Notes: generated by a model not told the origin, from the sequence alone. DNA of 64,000 nucleotides from Kribbella sp. ALI-6-A (GCF_001984195.1 NZ_MTQN01000012.1:434001-498000), one strand, 5' to 3'; shown: positions 54,699 to 62,549, counted from the stretch's first letter. A program made the numbers and translations.

Positions 54699-54760
54699 GG
54701 CTGTTGAGCGATCAACAGCCGAAAGCCTCGGCGGAGCTGTCAGGGCCCGCCGAGGCTTTC
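54699..54760. terminator. Two adjacent hairpins, terminator after DUF3072 gene
   Basis: A perfect 14-base stem (54721-54734 with 54747-54760, loop 12) lies just beyond the DUF3072 stop. A second nine-base stem with a four-base loop occupies 54699-54720 immediately next to it. The pair should stop - strand transcription before it reaches the exporter promoter. Confidence 0.7.
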
Positions 54761-54766
54761 TTCCGC

Positions 54767-54973
54767 TCAACTCTCCGCGCCGCGCCCGGTCCGCGCCTGC
54801 AGCTCGTCGATCAGCCGCGACGCGTCCGCCTTGCTCAGCCCCTCCGGAACCTGCTCACCGGCCTCCTGCGCGAGCGTGTTCAGGTACGACTCCTGCGGCC
54901 CGGTCATCGGCTCGTCCCCGGTCGTCCAGTCCTCCGGATCCTTGTCGGGCACCGGATGTACGTCCTGAGTCAT
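54767..54973 (-). CDS. DUF3072-domain small protein
   Basis: 68 residues from ATG 54973 after GGAGGAG. Acidic. The signature DWTTGDEPMTGPQESYLNTL followed by GLSKADASRLIDELQARTGR is the DUF3072 pattern, a short helical domain that resembles SAP-like or Lsr2-type C-terminal modules. Function unknown. It stands alone between hairpins. Confidence 0.88.
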   Translation of the reverse strand: MTQDVHPVPDKDPEDWTTGDEPMTGPQESYLNTLAQEAGEQVPEGLSKADASRLIDELQARTGRGAES

Positions 54974-55056
54974 CGCTCCTCCTCCACCGTTCGAACACCA
55001 GCTCGATTACCGGCCCGGTACCCCGACCTCCAGGTCGCATGCACCTGGCCGCGGAG

Positions 55057-55995
55057 TCAGGACGCCGGAGCCAGCAGCCGTACGGCGTTGGCCGTGGTGC
55101 GCGGCCGCCAGCCCTCGGCCACGGTCGCTTCGTCCAGTGCGGCGATCTGCCCGGCAACGGCTTCCGACGGGGTGAAGCAGTGGTCGCTGCCGTAGAGCAG
55201 GTGGTCGGCGCCGGCTACTGCCTGGAGGGCCGGCAGCTGGTTCGGCACCGGCGTACCGGCGACGTCGTACCAGAGGTGCTTGAGCTGGTCTGTGACGCTG
55301 GGCAGGCCGCTGGTCGGGCTGAAGGTGTCCCGGTACAGGTCGAGCCGGTCGCCCAGCAGCGGGATGACTCCGCCGGCGTGGGTGACGACGAACCGGATCC
55401 GCGGGTAGCGGGTCAGGATCCCGGTGAGGACCAGGTCGGTCACCGCGCGGGCGCTGTCGAACAGGAACTCGATCATCGGCCGCGGCCGGTCCAGCGACAC
55501 CTGTCGCCACTGCGGCGGCGAGGTCGGGTGCAGGAACACCACCGCCGCCCGCTCGTCCAGCGCACGCCACAGCTGCTCCCACGACGGGTCTCCCGGGTAC
55601 TGCCCGCCGGCGTTGCTGTTCAGGATGATCCCGTCCGCACCCAGTACGTCGTACGCGTGGTCGAGCTCGACCAGCGCCCCCGCGACGTCCGGCAACGGCA
55701 GACTGGCGAAGAACCCGAACCGGCCCGGGTGGTCCTTGCCCAGCTCGGCCGCGGCCTCGTTCATCCGGCGGGCCAGCACCTGGGCGCGGAAGTCGTCACC
55801 GAAGTGCACACCGGGCGACGACACCGACAGGATCGACTTGGCGATCCCCGTCCGGTCCATCAGCTGCAGGTGCTTGGCCGCGTTCCACACCGGCCAGGCC
55901 GGCATCCCGTCCGGCCGCAGGTGCCCGGCCCGCTCGGCCGCCGTGACGTAGTCCGGCAGCAGGAAGTGTGCGTGCACGTCGATCAGGCCGTTCAT
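55057..55995 (-). CDS. Amidohydrolase-2 family metal-dependent hydrolase
   Basis: 312 residues. TIM-barrel amidohydrolase: N-terminal metal motif IDVHAHFLLPDY (HxH), central FLHPTSPP (His), FVVTHAGGVIPLL (His) and YGSDHCFTPSE (Asp). The order matches the ACMSD / gamma-resorcylate decarboxylase group, in which a divalent metal decarboxylates or hydrolyses aromatic or dicarboxylic substrates. Cytosolic. A 24-base perfect palindrome lies just upstream. The upstream SDR gene is 71 bases away on the same strand, suggesting a shared catabolic role; substrate not readable. Confidence 0.87.
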   Translation of the reverse strand: MNGLIDVHAHFLLPDYVTAAERAGHLRPDGMPAWPVWNAAKHLQLMDRTGIAKSILSVSSPGVHFGDDFRAQVLARRMNEAAAELGKDHPGRFGFFASLPLPDVAGALVELDHAYDVLGADGIILNSNAGGQYPGDPSWEQLWRALDERAAVVFLHPTSPPQWRQVSLDRPRPMIEFLFDSARAVTDLVLTGILTRYPRIRFVVTHAGGVIPLLGDRLDLYRDTFSPTSGLPSVTDQLKHLWYDVAGTPVPNQLPALQAVAGADHLLYGSDHCFTPSEAVAGQIAALDEATVAEGWRPRTTANAVRLLAPAS

Positions 55996-56019
55996 CTGTC
56001 GTCACCTCCGGGGAGCGCG

Positions 56020-56043
56020 TGGCGAGGACGATCGTCCTCGCCA
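56020..56043. promoter_or_regulatory. Perfect 24-base palindrome between SDR and amidohydrolase
   Basis: 12-base arms with no spacer, centred on GATC, 25 bases before the amidohydrolase start and 23 bases after the SDR stop. It could be an operator, or a terminator hairpin with a GATC loop. Confidence 0.55.
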
Positions 56044-56066
56044 GGGCGAACTGCGGTCAGCGCGGG

Positions 56067-56960
56067 TCACGCGGCGGTCGGGTGCAGCAGGTCGTCCAGG
56101 CCGACCCGGCGCAGGAACTCCGCGCGGACCCGGTCGGCGACCGCGTTGACCACGGCGGCGCCGTCGTCGGAGGGGTCGATGTGGACCCGGAACGGCCGGC
56201 GGCCCTTCTCGGTGCCGACCACGGTGACGATCGCCCGGGCGACCTCCGCGACGTCGGCCCACTCCGGCTCCAGCTCACGGAGCTTCTGGCTGACCTGGTC
56301 CATCAGCCCGGCGTACCGGGTCTCGTAGGCGGCGACGACGTCGGTGTCGGCCGGGGTGCCGCTGTGCGCGAAGTGGTTGGTGCCGTGGGTGAAGGAGCCC
56401 GGCACGATGATCGTCGACTCGATGCCGAATCGGGCGACCTCCAGCGCGTAGCTGGTGGCAAGCGCGTCCATCGCGGCCTTCGCGGCGAAGTACGGCGCCA
56501 GGTACGGAGGCGTGCCGCCGCGTGAGCTCGAGCTGCCGATCCAGAGCAGCAGACCGTCCTGCTGCTCGCGCAGGTGCGGCAGAGCCGCCCGGTTGAGCCG
56601 CTGGGTGCCCAGCACGTTGGTGTCGTAGAGCGCGGCCAGCTGCTCCGGGGTGAAGGCCTCGGCCGGGCCGGTCACCATGTGGCCGGCGTTGTGGATCAGT
56701 ACGTCGAGCTTGCCCTGCTCGGTGAGCACCGTCTGCACGGCCTGGCGGGCCGACTCGTCGGAGCTGACGTCCAGCTCGACCGTGCGGAGATCGACGCCGT
56801 TGTCCTTGGCGTACTGCGCGGCGTCGGCCGCGGCGGTCGCGTTGCGGGCGGCGAGGTCGCGCATCCCGGCGTACACGGTGTGGCCGGCGTCGGCCAGGGC
56901 GCGGGCGGTCAGGGCGCCGAATCCGCTCGACGCGCCGCTGATCAGGATGGTCTTGGACAT
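56067..56960 (-). CDS. Short-chain dehydrogenase/reductase (classical SDR)
   Basis: 297 residues from ATG 56960 (AAAGGA nine bases upstream). NAD(P) motif ISGASSGFGALTARAL, NAG motif IHNAGHM, active-site Ser in GSSSSRG and YFAAK (Tyr-x-x-x-Lys). The C-terminal substrate region includes GSFTHGTNHFAH. Reduces or oxidises a small carbonyl or alcohol; substrate unknown. Follows another SDR gene 114 bases upstream; both are likely under the LysR regulator encoded above them. Confidence 0.88.
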   Translation of the reverse strand: MSKTILISGASSGFGALTARALADAGHTVYAGMRDLAARNATAAADAAQYAKDNGVDLRTVELDVSSDESARQAVQTVLTEQGKLDVLIHNAGHMVTGPAEAFTPEQLAALYDTNVLGTQRLNRAALPHLREQQDGLLLWIGSSSSRGGTPPYLAPYFAAKAAMDALATSYALEVARFGIESTIIVPGSFTHGTNHFAHSGTPADTDVVAAYETRYAGLMDQVSQKLRELEPEWADVAEVARAIVTVVGTEKGRRPFRVHIDPSDDGAAVVNAVADRVRAEFLRRVGLDDLLHPTAA

Positions 56961-57074
56961 GGTCGTGATCCTTTCGAGGCTGGTTTCGGGCAGGCGGAGC
57001 AGCAGGCTCGTCACCTGGGTGAAGACAGAGGGGGAAATGCGAGGCGGGCGCCGCGGGGCAGGCGCCCGCGGGGG

Positions 57075-57815
57075 TCAGGCCGCGGAGCCGCCGTTGGCGT
57101 AGATGGTCTGGCCGTTGACCCAGCGACCGGGACCGGCCAGGAAGGCGACCAGCTCGGCGATGTCCTCGGGCTGTCCGAGGCGCTCCAGCGGCGGCTCGGC
57201 GGCGATCCGGTCGATCAGCTCCTGCGGCTTGCCGTCCAGGAACAGAGCGGTCGCCGTCGGGCCGGGCGCCACCGCGTTGACGGTGATGTCGCGGCCGCGC
57301 AGCTCGCGGGCCAGGATCAGGCTGATCGTGTTGACCGCGCCCTTGGTCGCGGCGTACGCCGAGTAGCCGGGCCGGGACAGCAGGGTCAGTGAGCTGGAGA
57401 AGTTGATGATCGCGCCACCGTTGCGCAGCCGGCGGGCGGCCTGCTGGTCGACCACGAACGTGCCGCGGACATTCACCCGCAGGTGCTCGTCGAGCTGGGC
57501 CAGGTCCAGGTCGGCCAGCGGGGACAGCTTCATGATGCCGGCCGCGTGCACGACCACGTCGACCCCGCCGAAGGCCTGCTCGGCCGCGTCGAACAGCGCG
57601 CTGACCGCCTGCTCGTCGGCGACGTCGGCCTGGACCGCGATCGCCCGGCCGCCGGCCTGCTCGACCTCCTTGACCGCTTCCTCGGCGTCGGCCTTGCCGC
57701 CGCCGTAAGCGACCACCACGTCGAAGTGGTCGCGGCCCAGCCGGGCCGCGGTCTCCCGGCCGATCCCGCGCGATCCGCCGGTCACGATCGCCACCCGGTT
57801 GCTGTTCTCGGTCAT
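57075..57815 (-). CDS. Short-chain dehydrogenase/reductase (3-oxoacyl-ACP-reductase-like)
   Basis: 246 residues. Glycine motif VTGGSRGIGRETAARL, DVAD, HAAGIM, catalytic Ser in NFSSSLT and YAATK, then the classical PTATALFLDG and C-terminal ANGGSAA. Closely fits FabG-like/glucose-dehydrogenase-type SDRs. It probably uses NADPH, since Arg and Gly follow the first strand, although this is not certain. The ATG at 57815 has GAAGGAG 8 bases upstream. First gene of an SDR pair directly downstream of the LysR regulator. Confidence 0.9.
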   Translation of the reverse strand: MTENSNRVAIVTGGSRGIGRETAARLGRDHFDVVVAYGGGKADAEEAVKEVEQAGGRAIAVQADVADEQAVSALFDAAEQAFGGVDVVVHAAGIMKLSPLADLDLAQLDEHLRVNVRGTFVVDQQAARRLRNGGAIINFSSSLTLLSRPGYSAYAATKGAVNTISLILARELRGRDITVNAVAPGPTATALFLDGKPQELIDRIAAEPPLERLGQPEDIAELVAFLAGPGRWVNGQTIYANGGSAA

Positions 57816-57875
57816 CGTCCTGCTCCTTCGAAGTTCTGGTGTTTCGTGCTGACACCAAAAGCTTCGCGCGCTGGA

Positions 57876-57927
57876 TGGATCAAGTCCAACGACTCAACTC
57901 GATGGGTGGATCAATTCCGTTGATCCA
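57876..57927. promoter_or_regulatory. TGGATCAA sites between LysR and SDR genes
   Basis: TGGATCAA occurs at 57876-57883 and 57907-57914, and inverted at 57920-57927. The last two form a perfect palindrome with a five-base spacer that overlaps the LysR stop codon. Three copies in 52 bases upstream of the SDR start point to regulator binding, possibly the LysR protein itself. Confidence 0.55.
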
Positions 57928-58846
57928 TCAGGTCGGCGCCCGGCGTCGTACCGGGTGGGTGCTGCAGATGGGAGACGACCAGCCCGAGCAGGGCTCGCAG
58001 TGCCACCGACGGCTTCCGCTTGCGCAGCGTCGCCATGTAGAGCGACCACTGGAAGTCCTGGTCCTTGATCGGCACCGCCCGGATCGCCTCCTCCCCCGCG
58101 ATCGCGTAGCCGGGCAGGATGCCGAGCCCGACCCCGTGCCGGACGAACTGGACGCCGTTGTCGATGCCGAGCGCCTCGACGGCGACGTGCCGGCCGATTC
58201 CGGCCGCCTCGAAGGTCTGGTCGATCATCGTCCGGGTCCCGAAGCCGGGCGGGAAGTCCACGAACGCCTCGTCGGCCAGGTCCGCCAGCTCCACCGATCG
58301 CCGCCGGGCCAGCCGGTGGCCGGTGGGCACGGCGAGCACCTGCGGCACCCGCAGCAACTCCCAGGCCGTCAACTCGCGCGGAACGCTGCCCGCGCCGACC
58401 CCCAGGAAGCCGACGTCGATGTCACCGTTGCGCAGCCCGGCGATGACGCCGGCCGACCCCTCGGGCTCGACCCGGAGCTGCAGCTCGACGTTCTGGTGGC
58501 GTCGCCGGAACTCGCCCGCGGCCGCCGGCAGGTCGATCAGGCCGAGGCCGGGCAGCAGCCCGACCCGGACCGATCCACGCATCCCGGCGCCGAGCTCGTC
58601 GACGACGTCCCGCGCGCCCTGGACCGCGTCCATCACCGCGAGCGCCTCCGGCAGCAACGCCGTACCGGCCTCGGTCAGTACGACGCGCTGCGCCGACCGC
58701 TCGAACAAAGTGACCTTCAGATCGCGTTCCAGCGACGCGATCGCCGCACTCACCGCACTCTGGACGACGTGCAGCCGGCGCGCGGCGAGCGTGAAGCTGC
58801 GCTCGTGCGCCACCGCCACGAAGTACTCCAGCTGCCGAAGCTCCAC
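57911..58846 (-). CDS. LysR-family transcriptional regulator
   Basis: 311 residues. The N-terminal winged HTH is MELRQLEYFVAVAHERSF and LHVVQSAVSAAIASLERDL; the C-terminal two-lobe ligand-binding domain follows (VGLLPGLGLIDLPAAAGEF, GFLGVGAGSVPRELTAW). It lies upstream of and in the same direction as two SDR genes, unlike the usual divergent LysR layout. The TGGATCAA cluster at its 3' end suggests it controls those genes. Confidence 0.92.
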   Translation of the reverse strand: MELRQLEYFVAVAHERSFTLAARRLHVVQSAVSAAIASLERDLKVTLFERSAQRVVLTEAGTALLPEALAVMDAVQGARDVVDELGAGMRGSVRVGLLPGLGLIDLPAAAGEFRRRHQNVELQLRVEPEGSAGVIAGLRNGDIDVGFLGVGAGSVPRELTAWELLRVPQVLAVPTGHRLARRRSVELADLADEAFVDFPPGFGTRTMIDQTFEAAGIGRHVAVEALGIDNGVQFVRHGVGLGILPGYAIAGEEAIRAVPIKDQDFQWSLYMATLRKRKPSVALRALLGLVVSHLQHPPGTTPGADLMDQRN

Positions 58847-58882
58847 AGCCAGAGTCTGGCAGCTCGCCGGCGCTGCGCGGGG

Positions 58883-59146
58883 TTACGGCGTACGGACCTG
58901 GTCCTGGTCGACCCAGACGAGGTGACCGTGGTGGCTGATCAGGATCTCGCGGGCGCCGGTCGGGGCGGTCCGGCGGGACAGGGCCTGGCCGGCGATCCAC
59001 CGGCCGCCGATCCGGACATGGACCGACTCGGGCCGCGTGGAGGGAGGGGCTACCGGGCTGGCAACAGGCATGGGACCTGACTTCTGAACAGGGGCGGCGA
59101 CGGGAAGGTGTCGTCTGGACCGGGGGTGGCGCTGGAGGTCGGGCAT
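58883..59146 (-). CDS. Small hypothetical protein
   Basis: 87 residues from ATG 59146 with GAGGACG five bases upstream; ATG 59071 (62 residues) is a plausible shorter start. The N-terminal half is basic and Pro-rich. The C-terminal half (SVHVRIGGRWIAGQAL, REILISHHGHLVWVDQD) reads like a small SH3-like beta barrel. No known family recognised. Downstream of no obvious partner; its stop is 36 bases from the divergent LysR start. Confidence 0.55.
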   Translation of the reverse strand: MPDLQRHPRSRRHLPVAAPVQKSGPMPVASPVAPPSTRPESVHVRIGGRWIAGQALSRRTAPTGAREILISHHGHLVWVDQDQVRTP

Positions 59147-59335
59147 TTTCGTCCTCGGGAGGGACCGCAGTCGTCGGCGCATCTCACGTCGGCTGGCTGC
59201 TCAACCAAAGGACACCCTACAACCGGTGAGTGAACCATCCCTAGCGGTATCCCGAATTGCCTTTAACACAAAGACCCTCAGGAATTACCCGGAGCGGTTG
59301 TGGGCACCGGAAGGACGCGACCAAGGAGGTCCATC

Positions 59336-59512
59336 ATGTCCACCAGCAATCCCATTCCCCCGATCGTGCCGACCGGTCCCGGCAGCGAGCCCGACCAGAA
59401 CCCCGATCTGGTCGATCCGGTCCTCGATCCCAACGATCCGGACACTCCGGACTTCCCGGACCCGGGCGTGGACCCCGACGAGGACCCGAACGAACAACTA
59501 CCGCGGAATTGA
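59336..59512 (+). CDS. Small Pro/Asp-rich hypothetical protein
   Basis: 58 residues from ATG 59336 with a near-perfect AAGGAGGTCC site. Composition is dominated by Pro, Asp and Glu (PGSEPDQNPDLVDPVLDPND), with no Cys and little hydrophobicity, so it is intrinsically disordered. The strong ribosome site and the clean hairpin after it argue that it is a real expressed gene. Function unknown. Confidence 0.7.
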   Translation: MSTSNPIPPIVPTGPGSEPDQNPDLVDPVLDPNDPDTPDFPDPGVDPDEDPNEQLPRN

Positions 59513-59519
59513 CTTTCCG

Positions 59520-59556
59520 CGACAATCGGCAGCCGGTGAACGGCTGCCGATTGTCG
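59520..59556. terminator. Bidirectional terminator hairpin
   Basis: Perfect 15-base stem (59520-59534 with 59542-59556), loop GGTGAAC, between the convergent small gene and the VOC gene. Confidence 0.8.
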
Positions 59557-59568
59557 TGTCCAGGGCAA

Positions 59569-59940
59569 TCAGGACCACGCGGGAAGCTGCTGCACGGCCC
59601 AGGAGTTTCCGTCCGGGTCGGCGAAGAACACGAAGCGCCCCCACGGAAACTCCTGCACCTCGCTCACCTCGACGCCCCGCCCGGCCAGCTCGTCACGGGC
59701 CGCGGCCACGTCCGCGACGACGATCTGCAGTCCCTGCACCGATCCCGGCTCGGCCTGCGTCAGGCCGGTGCCGATCGCGATCGAACAGGCCGATCCCGGC
59801 GGGGTCAGCTGGACGAACCGCAGCTCGTCGCTGATCTTGTGGTCGTGATCGGCGACGAAGCCGATCTTGTCGGTGTAGAAGGCCTTCGCCCGGTCGACGT
59901 CGGCCACCGGTACCGACACCAGCTCGAGTTTCCAGTCCAT
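59569..59940 (-). CDS. VOC-family (glyoxalase-like) protein
   Basis: 123 residues from ATG 59940 with GAGGAGG upstream. Two beta-alpha-beta-beta-beta halves: WKLELVSVPVADVDRAKAFYTDKIGFV and GLQIVVADVAAARDELAGRGVEV, ending FVFFADPDGNSWAVQQLP, the standard glyoxalase/bleomycin-resistance pattern. It binds a metal or small ligand; the reaction is not predictable from sequence. Confidence 0.92.
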   Translation of the reverse strand: MDWKLELVSVPVADVDRAKAFYTDKIGFVADHDHKISDELRFVQLTPPGSACSIAIGTGLTQAEPGSVQGLQIVVADVAAARDELAGRGVEVSEVQEFPWGRFVFFADPDGNSWAVQQLPAWS

Positions 59941-60010
59941 CCCGGTTCCCCTCCTCGTGCTCGAATCCCTGACCAGGCAACTTACCGGCCGGCCCGGGTC
60001 AGAATTTGTG

Positions 60011-60041
60011 CGTTTGGTTGCCGGGAACCGCCCTGGGTACC
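60011..60041 (+). promoter_or_regulatory. Possible stress-type promoter of holin/DUF3618 operon
   Basis: GTTG-N14-GGGTAC lies a few tens of bases ahead of the 60073 start, close to the -35 GTTT / -10 GGGTA pattern of actinobacterial SigB/SigF-like general-stress promoters. Weak evidence from one site. Confidence 0.3.
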
Positions 60042-60072
60042 AGGTCGTCGAGCCGATCCGACGGAGGTAACC

Positions 60073-60516
60073 ATGGCGACGCAGGCACCGGCCGTCCACG
60101 AGGACGGCCGACGGACCGCACCGGACGGGCAAGTGGGTGCGCTGGTGGCCGAGTTGACCAGCGACGTGAGTCGCCTGGTCCGCGACGAGCTGCAGCTGGC
60201 CAAGATCGAGCTCAAGGACAAGGGCAAGGAGGCCGGTCTCGGCGTCGGGCTGTTCGGCGGCGCGGGCGCGTTCGCCTTCTACGGCCTGGGCGCGCTGGTG
60301 ACCACCGCCATCCTCGGCCTCGCGTACGTCGTACCGGCGTGGCTGGCGGCGTTGATCGTGGCGCTGGTGCTGTTCGCCGTCGCCGGTGTCGCGGCCCTGC
60401 TGGGCAAGCGGCACGTCAGCCGGGCCACCCCGCCCGTTCCTCAGCGCGCCGTCGATGGCGTGCACGAGGACCTCGAAGCACTGAAGGGCCACCAGCCGTT
60501 AGGAAGGAACGTATGA
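60073..60516 (+). CDS. Phage-holin-superfamily-III-like membrane protein
   Basis: 147 residues from ATG 60073 after GGAGGTAACC. The N-terminus is cytosolic and amphipathic (VAELTSDVSRLVRDELQLAK, IELKDKGKEAG), followed by two adjacent transmembrane helices (GGAGAFAFYGLGALVTTAIL and WLAALIVALVLFAVAGVAAL). This is the actinobacterial phage-holin family (PF07332) layout. Despite the name, chromosomal members are envelope proteins and no phage genes are nearby. It overlaps the next gene by four bases. Confidence 0.88.
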   Translation: MATQAPAVHEDGRRTAPDGQVGALVAELTSDVSRLVRDELQLAKIELKDKGKEAGLGVGLFGGAGAFAFYGLGALVTTAILGLAYVVPAWLAALIVALVLFAVAGVAALLGKRHVSRATPPVPQRAVDGVHEDLEALKGHQPLGRNV

Positions 60517-60962
60517 GCACCACGCGCCAGACCAAACCGCGGCCTGCCGCCGCTCCCCGGCCCATGGCCACCGAGCACATGACCGAGGCCGAGGCGCTGC
60601 GCGCCGATCTGGAGATGACCCGGCAGCACCTGGCCGACACGGTCCAGGAACTGACCCGCCAGCTGAACGTGCCGCGCCGGATCAAGGAGTCGGCCGCCGA
60701 GGCCGGCCATCGCGCCGTACAGGCTGCGGGCCAGGCCGGCCACAAGGCGAAGATCACCGCGGCCGGGATGGGTGAGCGGGCCAAGCACCTGAACGTGCCG
60801 GAGCGGATGAAGACGGTTCCCGCGCAGGCGAAGAACCTGCCGGCCAAGGCCAGGCAGGTTCCCGAGCTGAGTCGCAGGCACCCGAAGGCCACCGCAGCCG
60901 TCGGCGGCGCGGTCGCGCTCGGCGTCGGTGCCGCCGCCTGGATCGTGGGGCGGAGCCGGTGA
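60513..60962 (+). CDS. DUF3618-domain protein
   Basis: 149 residues. The ATG overlaps the holin-like stop (ATGA). After a Pro-rich start, the DUF3618 signature LRADLEMTRQHLADTVQELT is followed by repeated NVPRRIK / NVPERMK modules and amphipathic helices (AAEAGHRAVQAAGQAGHKAK). One C-terminal transmembrane helix (TAAVGGAVALGVGAAAWIVG). Probably a tail-anchored, membrane-linked helical protein. It belongs to the overlapping three-gene operon. Confidence 0.88.
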   Translation: MSTTRQTKPRPAAAPRPMATEHMTEAEALRADLEMTRQHLADTVQELTRQLNVPRRIKESAAEAGHRAVQAAGQAGHKAKITAAGMGERAKHLNVPERMKTVPAQAKNLPAKARQVPELSRRHPKATAAVGGAVALGVGAAAWIVGRSR

Positions 60963-61234
60963 GCACAAAAGCCGTGAAGCTGGCCTATCGGCCGTTCGGT
61001 CTGCTGTCCGGGATCGCCGGCGGTATGGTCGCCGGCGCGATCTTCAAGCAGGTCTGGAAGCGGATCGCCGACGAGGACGACGCCCCGGACGCGCTGCAGT
61101 CGGAGTACCCGTGGCGGCAGCTCCTGCTGGCCGCCGCACTGCAGGGCGCCCTTTACGCCGTGGTCAAGGCGGTCATCGACCGGGGCGGCGCGAAGGCGTT
61201 CGAGCGCTGGACCGGCGAATGGCCGGGCGACTGA
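60959..61234 (+). CDS. DUF4235 membrane protein
   Basis: 91 residues from GTG 60959, overlapping the DUF3618 stop (GTGA). One transmembrane segment near the N-terminus (RPFGLLSGIAGGMVAGAIF), an acidic loop, and a second (LLLAAALQGALYAVVKAVI), followed by GGAKAFERWTGEWPG. This matches DUF4235, a common partner of DUF3618 and holin-like genes in Actinobacteria. Function unknown; likely part of one envelope complex. A strong terminator follows. Confidence 0.9.
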   Translation: MSTKAVKLAYRPFGLLSGIAGGMVAGAIFKQVWKRIADEDDAPDALQSEYPWRQLLLAAALQGALYAVVKAVIDRGGAKAFERWTGEWPGD

Positions 61235-61246
61235 TCGATCTCCACA

Positions 61247-61287
61247 GACCGCGGGGCCTCACTCTCGACGAGTGGGGCCCCGCGGTC
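61247..61287. terminator. Terminator after DUF4235 operon
   Basis: 12 perfect pairs, one G-T wobble and five more pairs (61247-61264 with 61270-61287) around a five-base loop, directly after the operon and before the convergent LLM gene. Confidence 0.8.
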
Positions 61288-61299
61288 GTTCGTTCACCT

Positions 61300-62256
61300 C
61301 TACAACTCGCGCAGTGCCGGCCCGAGCTCCTTGGTGAAGAAGTCGAAGAACCCGTCCATGTCCGGGCCCGCGTTGATCAGCGCCAACTGGTCGTATCCCG
61401 CCTCGACGAACGGCTTGGCCACCTCGACGTGCCGGGCGATGTCCGGCCCGCAGCCGAACTCCTCCTTCATGTGGTCGGCCGTCACGAGCTTGGTCGCGGC
61501 GTCGAAGTTGACCGGGTTCGGCAACTCGGCCTGCACCTTCCACCCGGTCACGCCGAATCGGAACAACCGTCGCGCCGACTCGGCCGCGTCGTCCTCCGAC
61601 GACGCCCAGGCCAGCGGCACCTCGGCGTACCGGGGTCCGTCGCCACCGGCCTCCTGGTACGCCGCGACGAGGTCGTCACGGGGTTCGGTGGTGAACAGCG
61701 CATCGCCCAGCTCGGCCGCGAGCCGGGCCGCTTCGGGGCCACCCGCGGCGACGGCGATCCGCGGCAGCTCGTCGGGCAGGTCGAAGACCCGCGCGTCCTC
61801 GAGCTGCAGGTGCTTGCCCTCGTAGGACTGGTAGCCGCCGCTCCACAGCAACCGGATGATCTCCAGCGACTCGCGCAGCATCTCGTGCCGTTGCGACACC
61901 GCCGGCCAGCCCTTGCCGACCACGTGCTCATTGAGCCGCTCACCCGCGCCGACACCGAGCGTGAACCGCCCACCGGACAGCAGCGCGGTGGTCGCCGCCA
62001 TCTGCGCCACCACGGCCGGGTGGTACCGGATGAACGGGCACGTCACGCCGGTCGCGAGTTCGATCGCCGTGGTCCGTGCCGCGGCCGCGGCGAGCATCGA
62101 GAAGGCGAAACCGGAGTGCTCGTGCTCGGACACCCACGGATGGAAGTGATCGCTGACCTCGACGAAGTCGAATCCGGCCTGCTCGGCGCGGACCGCCTGG
62201 TCGACGATCTCGGTCGGCGAGTACGCCTCCGCGATCAGCTTGAATCCCAGTCTCAT
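61300..62256 (-). CDS. F420-dependent LLM oxidoreductase (G6PDH family, TIGR03557-like)
   Basis: 318 residues. Luciferase-like barrel: MRLGFKLIAEAYSPTEIVDQ, VEVSDHFHPWVSEHEHSGFA, TCPFIRYHPAVVAQ and GRFTLGVGAGERLNEHVVG, all typical of the F420-dependent glucose-6-phosphate-dehydrogenase family. The conserved SDHFHPW His and the GERLNEH segment build the deazaflavin and substrate pocket. Glucose-6-phosphate is only one possible substrate. Monocistronic. Confidence 0.88.
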   Translation of the reverse strand: MRLGFKLIAEAYSPTEIVDQAVRAEQAGFDFVEVSDHFHPWVSEHEHSGFAFSMLAAAAARTTAIELATGVTCPFIRYHPAVVAQMAATTALLSGGRFTLGVGAGERLNEHVVGKGWPAVSQRHEMLRESLEIIRLLWSGGYQSYEGKHLQLEDARVFDLPDELPRIAVAAGGPEAARLAAELGDALFTTEPRDDLVAAYQEAGGDGPRYAEVPLAWASSEDDAAESARRLFRFGVTGWKVQAELPNPVNFDAATKLVTADHMKEEFGCGPDIARHVEVAKPFVEAGYDQLALINAGPDMDGFFDFFTKELGPALREL

Positions 62257-62331
62257 CGACGGCTACCTCCGTAAAGACGAATGGATCAAGGCTTGCTGGG
62301 CACCAGGAGGATGCAAGTACTGGTTGCCCAA

Positions 62332-62363
62332 GGCCCCGGCGTTGAGCAGACAGCGCCGGGGCC
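62332..62363. terminator. Terminator hairpin after small acidic gene
   Basis: Perfect 10-base stem GGCCCCGGCG / CGCCGGGGCC with a 12-base loop, just after the - strand gene's stop at 62376. Confidence 0.65.
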
Positions 62364-62375
62364 GCCACCCGGCAG

Positions 62376-62549
62376 TCAGTCCGGCGGCTCGGGAGTGACC
62401 GGTACGCCGTCACCACCCTTTTCCCGGCCACCGGGCGCCGGAACGTCCTCCGCGGCGTCGTCGATGGTCGTGTCCTTCGGCGGATCCTCTTCCGGACCCC
62501 GGGTCTCGTCGATCAGGTCGTCGACCAGCTCTTCGGGCCGTTCGGTCAT
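62376..62549 (-). CDS. Small acidic disordered protein
   Basis: 57 residues from ATG 62549 with GGGGAG seven bases upstream. Asp/Glu/Pro-rich throughout (ELVDDLIDETRGPEEDPPKD), no Cys, no membrane segment. Shows no recognised family. It resembles the 59336 gene in length and composition, though not in an alignable motif. A terminator follows it. Confidence 0.6.
   Translation of the reverse strand: MTERPEELVDDLIDETRGPEEDPPKDTTIDDAAEDVPAPGGREKGGDGVPVTPEPPD

Noticed and set aside
60073..60516. Prophage signal from a holin-like gene
   Set aside because: No integrase, capsid, tail, lysin or attachment repeats are nearby. The family is common on actinobacterial chromosomes with DUF3618 and DUF4235.
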